In this document: piece by piece, positions 23,489 to 33,853 of the stretch
How positions within the stretch are numbered: position 1 is the stretch's first letter
Layout: each line of letters begins with the position of its first letter
Assembly: GCA_963556195.1 (NCBI GenBank)
Contig: OY744537.1
Location: forward strand, 16,356,774 to 16,420,773
Source: Sepiola atlantica
Lineage: Eukaryota > Mollusca > Cephalopoda > Sepiida > Sepiolidae
DNA length: 64,000 nucleotides
Reading direction: 5' to 3'
Made by a program: the position numbers and the translations under genes
The notes under the pieces: generated by a model
What the model was told of the DNA's origin: nothing
What the model saw: only the letters and a program-made list of their open reading frames with translations
Databases searched by the model: none

Positions 23489-23905
23489 ATCGCTCCAGAC
23501 AAAGCATGAAACCACTTGATGTAAGGAGCTAACAAGAACGAAAGATGATTATCGTATAGACAGGAGATGCCTATTGCCATTAGTCTTGAAAAGACCGAAA
23601 CTATAGGTAGGAGGAAAACAGTCAGCAGGAAGAAAATTTTACATTCCTGCAGTTTCTGGAAAGTAGCTACTAGAATAGAAAGTTGTATTAGAATGAGCTA
23701 TCAAAACAGCGAATTGATGGCGACCACTAGACCAACGAGTCAAACGAGCTGGAACAAAGAAAGCAGGGAAAAGATCAGAAAATTATGAAGAACACATGCT
23801 AGAGTAGTATTTATAGAAAAGACTGTGACACCGAACATCGTGTCTGTGAGAAAGAGGGTGCAGAGTAGAAGAAAGAGTCGGGGCCAATCAAATTGTGTAT
23901 TCATA
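23489..23905 (-). mobile_element. LINE-A 3' end, minus strand
   Basis: The minus-strand frame encodes LYDNHLSFLLAPYIKWFHAL, nearly identical to the plus-strand copy at 50780-50880. The upstream segment on the minus strand parallels 50460-50760 with frameshifts. A 5'-truncated, dead non-LTR copy whose 3' end touches a microsatellite. Confidence 0.75.
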
Positions 23906-24110
23906 TATATAGAGAGAGTGATAGTGAAAGTGAGAGTGAGAGAGAGAGATTTCTCTGCGCGTATGGTTTTTTAGTCATTTAGTCAAGACGATGCCCATTT
24001 TAGGCGGTCCTTTTTCTGAGGTAGAGGTTCGAATCCTTTGCGAGTCTCATTTTTTACCATGTGGTATTCTTTGTTTATATCCAGCCCCGAAGACTAAATA
24101 ACTCGTTTAT
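23906..24110 (+). mobile_element. tRNA-derived SINE fragment (B box)
   Basis: GAGGTAGAGGTTCGAATCC (about 24019-24037) contains a perfect B box GGTTCGAATCC, and a plausible A-box region lies at 23965-23990. (GA)n lies just upstream. The tail does not resemble the hammerhead SINEs. Confidence 0.45.
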
Positions 24111-24256
24111 GTAGTAAACAATAGTATCAAAACACACACACGCGCGACTTGTTTACAAATATAAACAAATCCAATTAAACATTCGTTTTCGATCTGGGCT
24201 CGCTTCAGGCTTGAAACCTACGATACCATGTTGATTTGACTTGATTTTCTGTAACA

Positions 24257-24257
<1 letters not shown>

Positions 24258-24316
<59 letters not shown>

Positions 24317-24420
24317 GTATATATATAGAGAGAGAGAGAGAGAAAGATAGATAGATAGAGAGAGAGAGAGATAGAGAAAGATAGATAGATAGATAGAGAG
24401 AGAGAATATAGAAAGAAAAG
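24258..24420. repeat. (TA)n/(GA)n/(GATA)n compound array
   Basis: Mixed simple repeats. Confidence 0.95.
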
Positions 24421-24618
24421 ATTCACAAACACATTGCAACTGTCAGCATTTATAATTTATTTTGACTTCCCAGTCTCCTCAGAATGCTAGTGGGACAGTT
24501 ACATATTGGAAATGACAGAAAAAAAGAAATACTCACCAGCCAAAAAAGAAATATTATAAGCAAAGAGAGGGGGATAAAAAAGGGGGGGGACAAGCAACAC
24601 ACTTAAGTTAAAATTATC

Positions 24619-24876
24619 AAAAAAGAAGGGGAGGGGAATATAAAAATATGAAGAGGTCAGCCAATATGTATCCACAGCTGGAACAAAACAAAAATAAAAG
24701 TTTAATATTACGATGTCATGCGTATATTGACACGAAGCGGGGTTTGACTTCGTGTCAATATACGTGGGTCAGATGGCTTCTTAGACGCATCGTAATATTA
24801 AATTTTTATTTTGTGCTAGCTGTGGAGACATATTGGATGACCTCTTTATATTGTTATATTTCCCTCCCCTTCTTTC
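24619..24876. mobile_element. Foldback element 3
   Basis: Arms of about 118-128 bp (24619-24737 and 24748-24876) are inverted copies with scattered mismatches and small indels. The centre is CACGAAG-CGGGGTTTGA-CTTCGTG. A tRNA-like segment follows the right arm. Non-coding; it would form a long hairpin if transcribed. Confidence 0.85.
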
Positions 24877-24975
24877 AGACGGTCGGAAGGCTCGAACCCG
24901 GATCACAGAGTCAGCCTAGAATCTTGCAAACAGTCGCCATATCCAATCAGCCAACGGAAAATAAGGAAAATTAAG
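24877..24975 (-). mobile_element. tRNA-like segment (SINE head)
   Basis: Minus strand: GGCTGATTGGATATGGCGAC (A-box region) and GATCCGGGTTCGAGCCTTCC (B box) with about 45 nt between, a tRNA-like arrangement leading straight into the foldback arm. Likely the head of a tRNA-derived retroposon whose tail is the inverted arm. Confidence 0.55.
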
Positions 24976-25112
24976 ATCTATATGTACCTAGAAGCGGGAA
25001 CAGATAGAAGACTAGTTGAGAGCGTTCGATGAACGTATTCGGAACTTTGCATTAGAGCTTTTTCACAGTCTATTTTTACATTTTTTATATTACATTATAT
25101 GTACTATTAAAT

Positions 25113-26267
25113 ATTTTATACTGAATTTCTTACATAGTTTAGGATTTGCTCTATCAATTTACTTTGATGAATTTGATAAAACTTAAAAACACCATGATGG
25201 TGGGTTATTGCTTTATTTAATTGTTTAAATATTTTAATTTGATCATCACCTTGTTTAATCATTCTTATTACTAAAGCAGCAACTGGTGGGGGGGGTATAA
25301 AATCTTTTAATCTTAAAGTAACGCGAGCTATTATCAGAAACTCGAACATAATGCTCCTGTAAAAAATACACATGGGGAAGTACTGTTTTTTATGCGGCAT
25401 ACGAACGATATGAAAAGGGAAATAATTCCTTTCATCAAACATTTTATGGATAAATAGTCCATCCTCATTTTTTTATATCAAATCAATAAATCTATCTTGT
25501 GTTTCTGTATGTTCACAATTTAATTCTAAATCCTTTGGATACATCAAATGATTTGCATTTCCAAACTCGTCGTTATCATTAATACAACCATGATGACTAT
25601 AAACTCTAGATATATCTTTTTTTATTATTATTGATGATGAATATATACGAATTCAAGTCTATATAGAGATTAGTTCAAAATGGTGCAGGATCCAAACCCA
25701 TTAGAATGCCTATAGTTCGGAGTAGTATTTTATTTCCCATTTAAAAATAATTCTCTTTAATAAGGTGACTTATAAGTATTGTTAAACCAGTTTTGGAAAC
25801 ACTAGTCTTACCATTCTTAGTTTTGCACCAAAAGGCCTTAGATTTTGAAAAGTCTATGTATTTACCTTTACCTTCTGCAAAAGCTAAATTTATAGTGTTA
25901 TCTCATTCTTTAGTAAGTTCCTTATGTAGTATTTTTGTATATAAAGTGCTAAAATCATAAGTTGCGATTGATTTAGCCTTTTTTACGAGAATTTATACGA
26001 TCTAATTATTCTGAATTATTTAACACCTAACTTAGGTTTATATTAATATAGAATTTCGTTTTTTATGGAAATTATTTATTTGATTAATAATTAATTTTAA
26101 AACTTTAGATATAGCTTTACTTAAGGGTGTTGTAATACACATCTTGGAGGAAACAATCAAATGGGCGCCAACTGGGGTTTGTGCATTTTTTATATCTAAT
26201 ACATGCACGGAAGTTTGGGTTTTTTTTTCCTTCAATTTCAGTCCTAATTTTTCACAAGTAACGGTGT

Positions 26268-26333
<66 letters not shown>

Positions 26334-26360
26334 CATATATATATACATATATATATATAC

Positions 26361-26430
<70 letters not shown>

Positions 26431-26482
26431 ATATATACATATATATATATACATATATATATACATATATACATATATATAC

Positions 26483-26513
<31 letters not shown>

Positions 26514-26650
26514 CATATATATACATATATATATATATACATATATATATATACATATATACATATATATATATACATATATATATACATATATACATAT
26601 ATATATACATATATATATACATATATACATATATATACATATATATATAC

Positions 26651-26683
<33 letters not shown>

Positions 26684-26706
26684 CATATATATATATACAT
26701 ATATAC

Positions 26707-26743
<37 letters not shown>

Positions 26744-26800
26744 TGTTCTAAAACTAAATTAGTACTTAGATAAGTATATTTTAATTTGATCAAAGGGTGA
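25113..26800 (-). mobile_element. Penelope-like element reverse transcriptase relic
   Basis: Minus-strand frames, in order, show [12 protein letters not shown] (about 26120-26170), SIATYDFSTLYTKI (finger/palm region), GILMGLDPAPF, YPKDLELNCEH, and then RNYFPFHIVRMPH...FYRSI and IRMIKQGDDQ (25116-25442). These match Penelope-like RTs in order and spacing. Several stops and frameshifts occur, and the segment between the HHG-like and NDNDEFGN-like positions appears to have lost the catalytic F-x-D-D block, so it is dead. A 474-bp TA/TATACA array sits inside the coding region (26272-26745). Upstream of it, [13 protein letters not shown] continues in the same frame. Confidence 0.78.
26272..26745. 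repeat. (TA)n/(TATACA)n array inside the Penelope-like frame
   Basis: TA runs with ATACAT interruptions. Long Tyr-Ile and Cys/His/Val-containing frames on both strands are artefacts of the repeat. Confidence 0.97.
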
Positions 26801-27176
26801 ACAATACTAGTGTGCGGTCTAACGTTCGCGCCTCACACCCATAAATGAAAAGACAACTTTTTAATTTATTTGATTTGATTTTTACATTTCAAATTATAGA
26901 AGAACAATAAACAAGAATTCAAATATTAATATGGTGTGCAACACTTGGAAACGGTTTACAGATGGATCCCAATTCATTTCCGGTAAATGCCGGCTGCGCT
27001 TAAAGACCGTAAATTTCCCGGAACTTATTTCGATAAATAGCACTAGACATAGACACTACTTTATCCAATCAGTGTTGAGTACATCGTGTTAGGGTTAGTC
27101 TGTGTATGGTTGTTCATACCAGTCAAAGATACGTCCGTGAAAATCAGCCCAGCAGAGGCTGGGTCATGTTTGAGTA
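26801..27176. other. Spacer, nothing recognised
   Basis: No family recognised. A short GTTAGGGTTAG lies near 27088. Confidence 0.5.
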
Positions 27177-27487
27177 TTGATTTACTCCTCTCCAGGAGTT
27201 AGGCACAAGGCCAGTTTTTATCTTACTCCCACAAGTAAGATGTGACCCAAGGTCGGGTCGGGAAAGTGGGGTTTAAAAATTGCCTGAGCAGCCCCGTCGG
27301 CATTCCCCGGTAGAGGCGCCTCATGCAGTAAGCAATAAACTTACTCCTCCCCAAAGATGGGGAGGCAATGCATGAGAAGGTGGACCTCCCAGAACTGCAC
27401 AGGAGAGACCCATTGACCGGCGTAAATCAAGACCCGAAGGCTAAGACAACACCAGTATGGGGTGAAGTATCCATCGGAACAGATACT
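27177..27487 (-). mobile_element. U2-headed SINE, copy 4, truncated head
   Basis: Body and 3' end match 12184-12569 (CTCCAGGAGTTAGGCACAAG, CCCCGTCGGCATTCCCCGGT). The region around GCCAGCGCCCGAGAGG is deleted. The head stops after AGTATCTGTTCC, where an inverted relative begins. Confidence 0.82.
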
Positions 27488-27745
27488 GACCTCGTTTCCG
27501 TCGAGCTGACGTATAGTTCTGTGCAGTTCCAGGAGGTCCATTTTACTAGGCATTACCTTCTCTTTTTGAGAAGTGGTTAGTTTATTGCTAATAGCCATGG
27601 ACGTCCTTACCGATGACTATTGACGTGGCTGTTCAGTCATTTTTCATTGACTAGAGTTCACCTCTTCTTGCGCGCTGACTTTTCAATCCCCCACCTTCCG
27701 ACCTTGTGTCACACCTTTCCGTGGGGAGAGAGATGTAAATACCTA
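27488..27745 (+). mobile_element. U2-headed SINE subfamily copy, head-to-head
   Basis: Plus-strand body starts near TGTGCAGTTCCAGGAGGTCC and continues with ACCTTCTCTTTTTGAGAAG...TTATTGCTAATAGC. It ends near CCACCTTCCGACCTTGTGTC. The middle differs from the main family but matches the copy at 11612-11886. Confidence 0.65.
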
Positions 27746-28436
27746 TTCAAAAAATTGCATGTTATAAAAAGTAAATGTAAGAATAGAAAAAGGGTAATTT
27801 GGTATTATTAGTTGTCCATAGGCCATAGGGGTTCCCAGTTAATCCTCGAACTGATTATGATAAAATATGTTAATATTTAGTCGCCTGGTGTCACTCCGAA
27901 ACAAAGTAGTGTTTGGGGGATCATAGAAATTTCTTTCTGTCATTCTTGCTGGTAAATGTTCTAAAAACAACACTGAAACTAGATCAAACAGCCGCCTTCT
28001 TGTTTTGTTTTTTTCGTTTCCTTTTCTTTTTCTTTTCTATTATATTTAAACAATTGTATAAGTTTGCGCACGAATTAGAGAGAGGAGCAGCCAGAGAGAG
28101 AGAGAAAGAGAGAGAGAGAGAGGGGGAGAGAGATGTTTAAAAAGTAACATGACAAGGAGAGAGGGGGGGAAGTAAAAAGAAAATGTTACACACACACTTT
28201 TGAAAAACTATTCTGTAGTTTTTCAGGCCCCCGAGCAACGCCGTGTAGCGCTGTTGTAGGCCCTCTGTTCAGTCTAGAGAGACTATGGATACCCCTATAA
28301 GGGGCTGGCTGCGCGTGTAATTATGAAGCAAGGGTTGCGCAATCCCTAACAACACCTCTCCTGAGTCGGCACTGCTTGATTCCAATGGCAAGCAGTTCAA
28401 GACGACTGGAAACAATGCCGAGATAAACAGAGAGCA
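27746..28436. other. Spacer with (GA)n
   Basis: GA-rich runs lie at 28076-28172. GTAGCGCTGTTRTAG-type text occurs near 28245 and again at 28541, flanking the 5S-like copy. Confidence 0.45.
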
Positions 28437-28543
28437 CATACGGCACCTGGTAGTCCCAAATGGTCACCGATTTAAGTACTGGCCAGGCTCGACGTCGCTT
28501 AACTTCGGTGATCTAACGGGAACCGGTGTGTCAACGTGATTTG
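28437..28543 (-). mobile_element. 5S rRNA-derived sequence
   Basis: On the minus strand it contains GATCACCGAAGTTAAGCGAC, GTCGAGCCTGGCCAGTACTT and GGTGACCATTTGGGA, then ACCAGGTGCCGTATG. These are the order and spacing of the 5S internal control region (box A, intermediate element, box C) and 3' half. The 5' end diverges (CACACCGGTTCCCGT), so a pseudogene or a 5S-headed SINE is likelier than a working 5S gene. Confidence 0.75.
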
Positions 28544-28918
28544 TAGCGCTGTTAGTTATAACTATAATGAAAAGGAGGGTAGACATGAAGTCAACCGTAG
28601 CTTACACGTGTATGGCGTCAGGTCAGTCGTCTGTAAATGTTCTGATCGTGGCAACAACAATTAACGAAGAGCAGATGAAATTGTTCGGTCGACGCTAATT
28701 GAAAATGAGGCTGCGGGGGGGGGGGTGGAGGTCTAAAGAGCACGTACCAAAATAGGGGAGGGAGATACGAGATTAGAACAATGGCGCCTCGTAGCTATAC
28801 GTTCTGGGGGAGACAAAGTCTGTTTCAAAAAGATTAAAACTTCAGAAATGTTATGATTATTCCGTGTCTCCCATAATTTTCTTTAACTAACTGACTCGCG
28901 TTTTTGATTAGAAACAAA

Positions 28919-29100
28919 ATGTAGTATCTATTCCGATGCTACACTTTGACCATTTTGTCCTCGGTCGGTGAAGGAGAAATTCTTCTAAACTCAGGCAATT
29001 TTTATTTTTGTTCCAATACAATTTTGAGGAGCTGTGGGGACATTAAAAACCTACCTTGTATCTAACTTTGGCCTCATGGGGAGGCAAGTATATAGGAACT
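28919..29100 (+). mobile_element. U2-headed SINE, second family, copy A
   Basis: ATGTAGTATCTATTCCGATG followed by CTACACTTTG, then a body shared with 46090-46296: GAGAAATTCTTCT, GGCAATTTTTATTTTTGTT and CATTAAAAACC. The 3' end is TTGTATCTAACTTTGGCC...GGGGAGGCAAGTA. The end parallels that of the first family (GCCTAACTCC...GAGGAGTAAATAA), so the two are related. Confidence 0.65.
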
Positions 29101-29387
29101 GACTCACTTTTATGTGAAAGGCGAAATTTTACAAATATCAGAGATGGATCAATAGTAGGCGTAAACTAAGGTCGCTATAGGTGTCGGTCCCTTATAAACT
29201 CCGAACCTACTATATCAGATATGTTGCATTTTTTAAGAATGTCGAATATTTACTTATATATAGAATGTAAAGAAAGAGAGGGGGGAAAGAGGGAATATTA
29301 GGCTACATTCCAATGACCAAGATTTTATTCATTTTATTGATAATTTTTACCGACCGTTTCGTTAACAGAAGCACATCCGATATTAGT
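29101..29387. other. Spacer, nothing recognised
   Basis: No repeat recognised. Confidence 0.5.
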
Positions 29388-29765
29388 ATTTATTTACTCC
29401 TCTCCAGGAGTTAGGCACAAGGCCAGTTTTATCTTACTCCCACAAGTAAGATGAGACCCAAGCTCGGGTCGGGAAAGTGGGGTTTGAAAAGCCAGCGCCC
29501 GAGAAGGTGAGCACTCTGGCCATTAAAAATTGCCTGGGCAGCCCCGTCGGCATTCCCCGGTAGGGGCGCCTCAGGCAGTAAGCAATAAACTTACTCCTCC
29601 CCAAAGAGGGGAGGCAAAGCCTGGGAGGGTGGACCTCCTAGAACTGCACAGGACAGTACCTCAAACCGGCGGAATCAAGACCCGAAGGCCAAGACAATAC
29701 CGGTCTACAGAGTGAGCATCCATCGGAACAGATACTACACTTTGATCTTAGCCAAAAGGACAAGG
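29388..29765 (-). mobile_element. U2-headed SINE, copy 5, near full length
   Basis: The minus strand runs from the U2 head (CCTTTTGGCTAAGATCAAAG, GTAGTATCTGTTC) through all body blocks to the CTCCTGGAGAGGAGTAAATA end at 29388. Its 5' side abuts the Penelope-like fragment. Confidence 0.85.
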
Positions 29766-29799
29766 AGGATTTTTTGTTGAAGTTAAGCTTATGAAAGCG

Positions 29800-30470
29800 A
29801 TATTATAATTTGGTTTCAGTCTTGAGTGTCCTGTCATTAAGGCATTGCCTAAATTTTCGAATTTTGTGACACCGCCACGTATCATCATCATTTTCTCGAT
29901 ATAACCCTTGTGGTCGAGAATGACGACTCCAGATGAACCCTTGTCTGATTTAATAATATAAAAATCCTTTTTGGACTTAAGGCTTTAATGGCTTTAAAAG
30001 AACGCGAGTCAATAGGACTAATTACAAAACTATGGATTAGATAAACAAGACGCGTTTTTGCCAACATGCATCCTCATCCGAAGAGGACACGTGTTACTTA
30101 AGTTGTACATACAACATTTCAAATTCGGCAAACACCTCCTTATTAATAAGAGAAGGAAGTATGCCGAAGTCAAGGCCACGTAAGAAAACAACTCTATCGG
30201 TATCAGACAAGGAATCTTTAGAAAAATGGAATAAGTCTATCATTTTTCTGACCGGAGTCAAACTTCCTATTAATAAAAAAAACTATTAAAAAAACTTTCA
30301 GATTTTGAGGTACGTCTGACTTTTTGCACAATATCACCAGCCGAAATATATCTGGAGAATTGAATTTTTTCAAACAATCATAAAAACGACCAAACAAGAC
30401 TTCACAGCTGGCAATATTTACCTTTGACTGAAACCAAAACTGTAGATAAATGAACAATTTTGTCTTTAAA
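29800..30470 (-). mobile_element. Penelope-like RT, N-terminal part
   Basis: Minus-strand translation gives DFYIIKSDKGSSGVVILDHK followed by GYIEKMMMIRGGVTKFENLG at about 29860-29990, the conserved start of Penelope-like RTs (KADKG-x-x-VV-x-x-D-x-x-x-Y). Upstream (30000-30470) further frames such as SLVWSFL and FSRYISAGDIV are broken by stops and shifts. It could be the missing 5' part of a copy like that at 25113-26800. Confidence 0.65.
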
Positions 30471-30524
30471 AAAAAACACGTTCAACATTCACTGCGTTGA
30501 TTACATTTATTTGGTTGTACAGGA

Positions 30525-30899
30525 TGAACTCCTAAACTAGTGAACCAATCATTATGAATTTTGGAATATATATTCTTGGCAACACGATGTACCGTGTTGT
30601 CAAGAATATATATTCCAAAATTCATAATGATCAGTTCACATGGACACATTATTTGCTTTTGTGAAGTTTAACATTTACAACCCAAACTCGCACCCACCCC
30701 CAAAAACTTTTTTTAAATGTTGGGTACAACAAATTAATAGAAAAAAGAATTGCTCTACATCAAATTTTAAGCTATATCAAGTAATACATCTTTAAAGGGA
30801 TCGGTGCTCGCGCGTGAGCGCCAATACTATGCATGTGCTTGGTGAAATCCTAAACTATTGAGCTTATCATTATGAATTATGAAATATGTATTCAAAAAC

Positions 30900-30900
<1 letters not shown>
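30525..30900. repeat. Inverted repeat and fragments of the 3478/19.3-kb family
   Basis: GAATTTTGGAATATATATTC...ACACGATG and its inverse (30540-30645) form a hairpin around CAACACGATGTACCGTGTTG. A further relative is at 30840-30895. Class unknown. Confidence 0.6.
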
Positions 30901-30973
<73 letters not shown>

Positions 30974-30985
30974 GAGGGGGGGGGG
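30901..30985. repeat. (TA)n(TG)n(G)n
   Basis: Simple repeats. Confidence 0.97.
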
Positions 30986-31112
30986 GTCCTCAGTGCAATT
31001 GTGTAGAAAATCTCTTTCTATCTGAAATCTGAAATTTAAAATCCAGTTCGGCTCATTTAGAAACATTTTTCATTTTCAATGCATCAAACAGTTTTCCGTT
31101 TTTTTTTAATTT

Positions 31113-31125
31113 TTATTATTATTAT

Positions 31126-31184
<59 letters not shown>
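31113..31184 (-). repeat. (TAA/TAC)n tail of LINE-B
   Basis: TTA/GTA trinucleotides on the plus strand, at the 3' end of the following minus-strand LINE. Confidence 0.85.
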
Positions 31185-31530
31185 CTCACTAGGAGTTCTC
31201 ACACAGATCATCGTCAGTGATTGCTCACCGACAACAACCAGTGGTATTTCCTGGAGTCTGAGTGACAACAAGCCTCCCCAGATTTCCAGTATTCTTCACC
31301 TATTTTTGATAACGATGCGGTATCGCAACAGCCTATTACCATTGATTTCTCGCTGGTAAAGACAATTGGTTTTTTCTGAGATTTGTGTGGCAATAAGCCT
31401 CCCCAAGGTCTCAGGATTCTCCGCACTTTTTCAGTGGATGTCTGGTTTGTGCTGTCCCTCCTCGGTCTTCTCATCCTCCTCGACCCTCTACAAATATTCT
31501 GTCTGGGATTTGGAATAAATATAATTTGTA
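31185..31530 (-). mobile_element. LINE-B 3' end, minus strand
   Basis: Minus-strand text ends in ACTGACGATGATCTGTGTGA...CTCCTAGTGAG and then the trinucleotide tail. The same block (GAGTACTGGAAATCTGGGGA, ACAACAAGCCTCCCCAG complement) occurs at 52030-52140 and 52810-52930 on the plus strand and at 41486-41710 on the minus. A second TTA tract (31549-31574) borders its other side. Confidence 0.7.
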
Positions 31531-31604
31531 AACAGGGACGACATGTACTTATTATTATTATTATTATTATTATTAATAATAATTTTGTAGGATCTCATCG
31601 GTAA

Positions 31605-32579
31605 TTTCTATCACCTTTTAATCTGATCAAATCTATCTTTCTATACTTTTCAACTCAAAATAGATCGTATACGTATTTGAGACAACGATTGCATGTTGGT
31701 CAAAAATAAGAATCAATAAAAACTATACTAATTCATTAGATGATTTCAACGTTGAAGAAACCTTGATTTCTACGAGTTAATAGACGGAAACCAATATAAA
31801 TGGACATCCGTAACATGACATGGCTTAAGTGTCATTTAGACGGATGTCGTTTGTTACCACCCGTTGGTTTTACCTGTATTTGACGTGCTAATGTCGCCAC
31901 GAAGCCGCTAATTCCCTTTCATCGCCATAAACGGTTGAATCAGTTAGGAGCTATCCGACCGTTTCGATCGGAACCAATAGAAAGTTGGCAAAATATTCGA
32001 TATCCATTATATAAAGTAATCTCTATTTTCCCCCTGCGTCTCAATAGGAAAATATCCGAACACTTCCTATACAAATCCTTTACACTTACCACTTACAACA
32101 CTTCCTAAAGCATGTTTCTCGAAATTATGAGTACATGTTGTCCCCGTTTACAAATTATATTTATTCCAAATACACAGCTTCTCTCAAATACGTAATCACA
32201 CAAAGACATTAGCAAACAATTTCACTCTCCTACAATTAACTCCTCTCACATACACTGAGTATTTTTCTCTAATAGCTATAATTAATATTAAGCCATCGTT
32301 TATTAGTTCATTTTTGTGCTCATAGTATTTTCTACCTAGTACACTATATTTTTTAAGTAAATAACAAACGCTCCCTAATTTTCACTTATAATCTACGTAG
32401 CGTTCAGAATGTATTCTACTAATAAGAAAATATCGAAATGGCTGAATTTCAACACTGCCGTCTGTCTATTCATAATACATTTTATCATTCTTCAAAATGC
32501 TAGAATAGATTAGCGAACAACTAACATCGTATTCAAAATGGCGTCTTAGCCTGATTGCTCTTCATAAGTGTTTTTTTTC
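31605..32579. other. AT-rich non-coding sequence
   Basis: No repeat, RNA or coding feature recognised. Confidence 0.5.
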
Positions 32580-33853
32580 TTAAAAAATCAGTTATTAATA
32601 TTATTTTTTTATTATATACAACAAAACAGGACCACGATAACTATATTTCATCGACTGTTTTCTTTTTATTAAAATAAATTACAAAATCACTTACTAACTC
32701 GAAAAGACTGGTTTGGTTTAAACTAAAACAAGAAAGAAAGTCGACTTTTATTTTTAAGTACGCTTTCTTTTACCTAACAGAACAGAATCGACTGTTTCTT
32801 TTTACTAAAACAAAACAGAAATTTACTTTCGCACTTTAAACGCCTGTTTTCTTTTGTTCGGATCGAGGGTCGTGTCCCCCGATTATTTACGTGTTCGTAT
32901 AATCAAGCAATGTTGCATGCAAAAGACAGAGTAATAATTAACAAACAAAATAAGTTAGTTCAAATAACGTTTATTGAACGTGTGTGTACGTGGAATGATG
33001 AAGTGTGTTATGTATGCATGTGTGTCGATGGAAAAACAGTTCTTGAAAAGGTATAAGAAGAAATGAGTCCGGCGTAGGAAAAGTCTTTGAAAGCCGTAAC
33101 ACAAAGAAAAAGAGTTGAGAACTCTTACCGTTGTTTGCCCACGTGTTGACGGAAGAAACGTGTGTTGGTAGTTGTTTTGCTGAGACAAGTTCAAGAGAAA
33201 AGCGTGAGACGAAACGCTAGTGTATTAGCGTCGTTCTGCCAAGGCCAATTGACCAGAAGAGAAGATTGAAACGGAACGCTAGTGTCAGCGTACTCCTGTC
33301 GAGGCTGGTGAAGAAGAGGAAGAATTTCCGTTATGCACCTGGTTTTATAGTCCGAAGGGCAGATAACTCTGGTGTCGCTTTACAGCGCCACCTGTCGGTG
33401 AAAAAGCGCCACCTAACGGCAAACCGGTGTAGTTATGTTTAGAAAGGAGGAGGTAACTGCTACACTTTAATAAAAACAATCATAAAATCGATCGTTATCT
33501 TTTAACTAACTTTTTTATTTCAATAAAACCAAAAACCCAATCGATTACTAAATTTAACCAACTGTTTCTTTTTTCAAATTAAAACAAAACCGGTACTTCT
33601 ACCGTTTACGTACCGTAGAATTTTAAATACGATTTTCAAGTTGAATTCAATTTTTACGGTATCTTTTGTTTATAAAATAGTTAGGTGAAAGTATATAATA
33701 GTTAACAAAGCCCCTTTTCCCATGTTAAGAATCGGTTTCTAAATAACATTATTATTATTTTAGTACGGTCCGTAAACTGCAGAAATACACAAAACACAAA
33801 ATCGATTAATAACTTTGTTCTTTTTTTATTAAAACAAAACATAAATTCGAATA
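32580..33853. repeat. Degenerate tandem region split by an LTR-like element
   Basis: Loose repeats of an AT-rich unit of roughly 60-75 bp (CGATTACTAACT...TTTCTTTTTATTAAAACAAAAC...) occur at 32590-32850 and 33466-33850. The segment between them is the LTR-like insertion. Confidence 0.6.
32855..33464. mobile_element. Candidate solo LTR, second family
   Basis: 610 bp starting TGTTCGGATCG and ending GGTAACTGCTACA, flanked by CTTT (32851-32854 and 33465-33468). It is compositionally unlike its surroundings, with a TTTTATAG element near 33341 and two related blocks AACGCTAGTGTATTAGCG and AACGCTAGTGTCAGCG. No second copy exists in the window, so LTR identity rests on the TG..CA ends and duplication. 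Confidence 0.55.

Noticed and set aside
26038..26793. Overlapping 144-251-residue frames on both strands
   Set aside because: Products of the TA/TATACA array; only the flanking Penelope-like residues are meaningful.
28437..28543. Functional 5S rRNA gene
   Set aside because: The 5' third is diverged and no T-run terminator of the usual kind follows; better explained as a 5S-derived retroposon or pseudogene.
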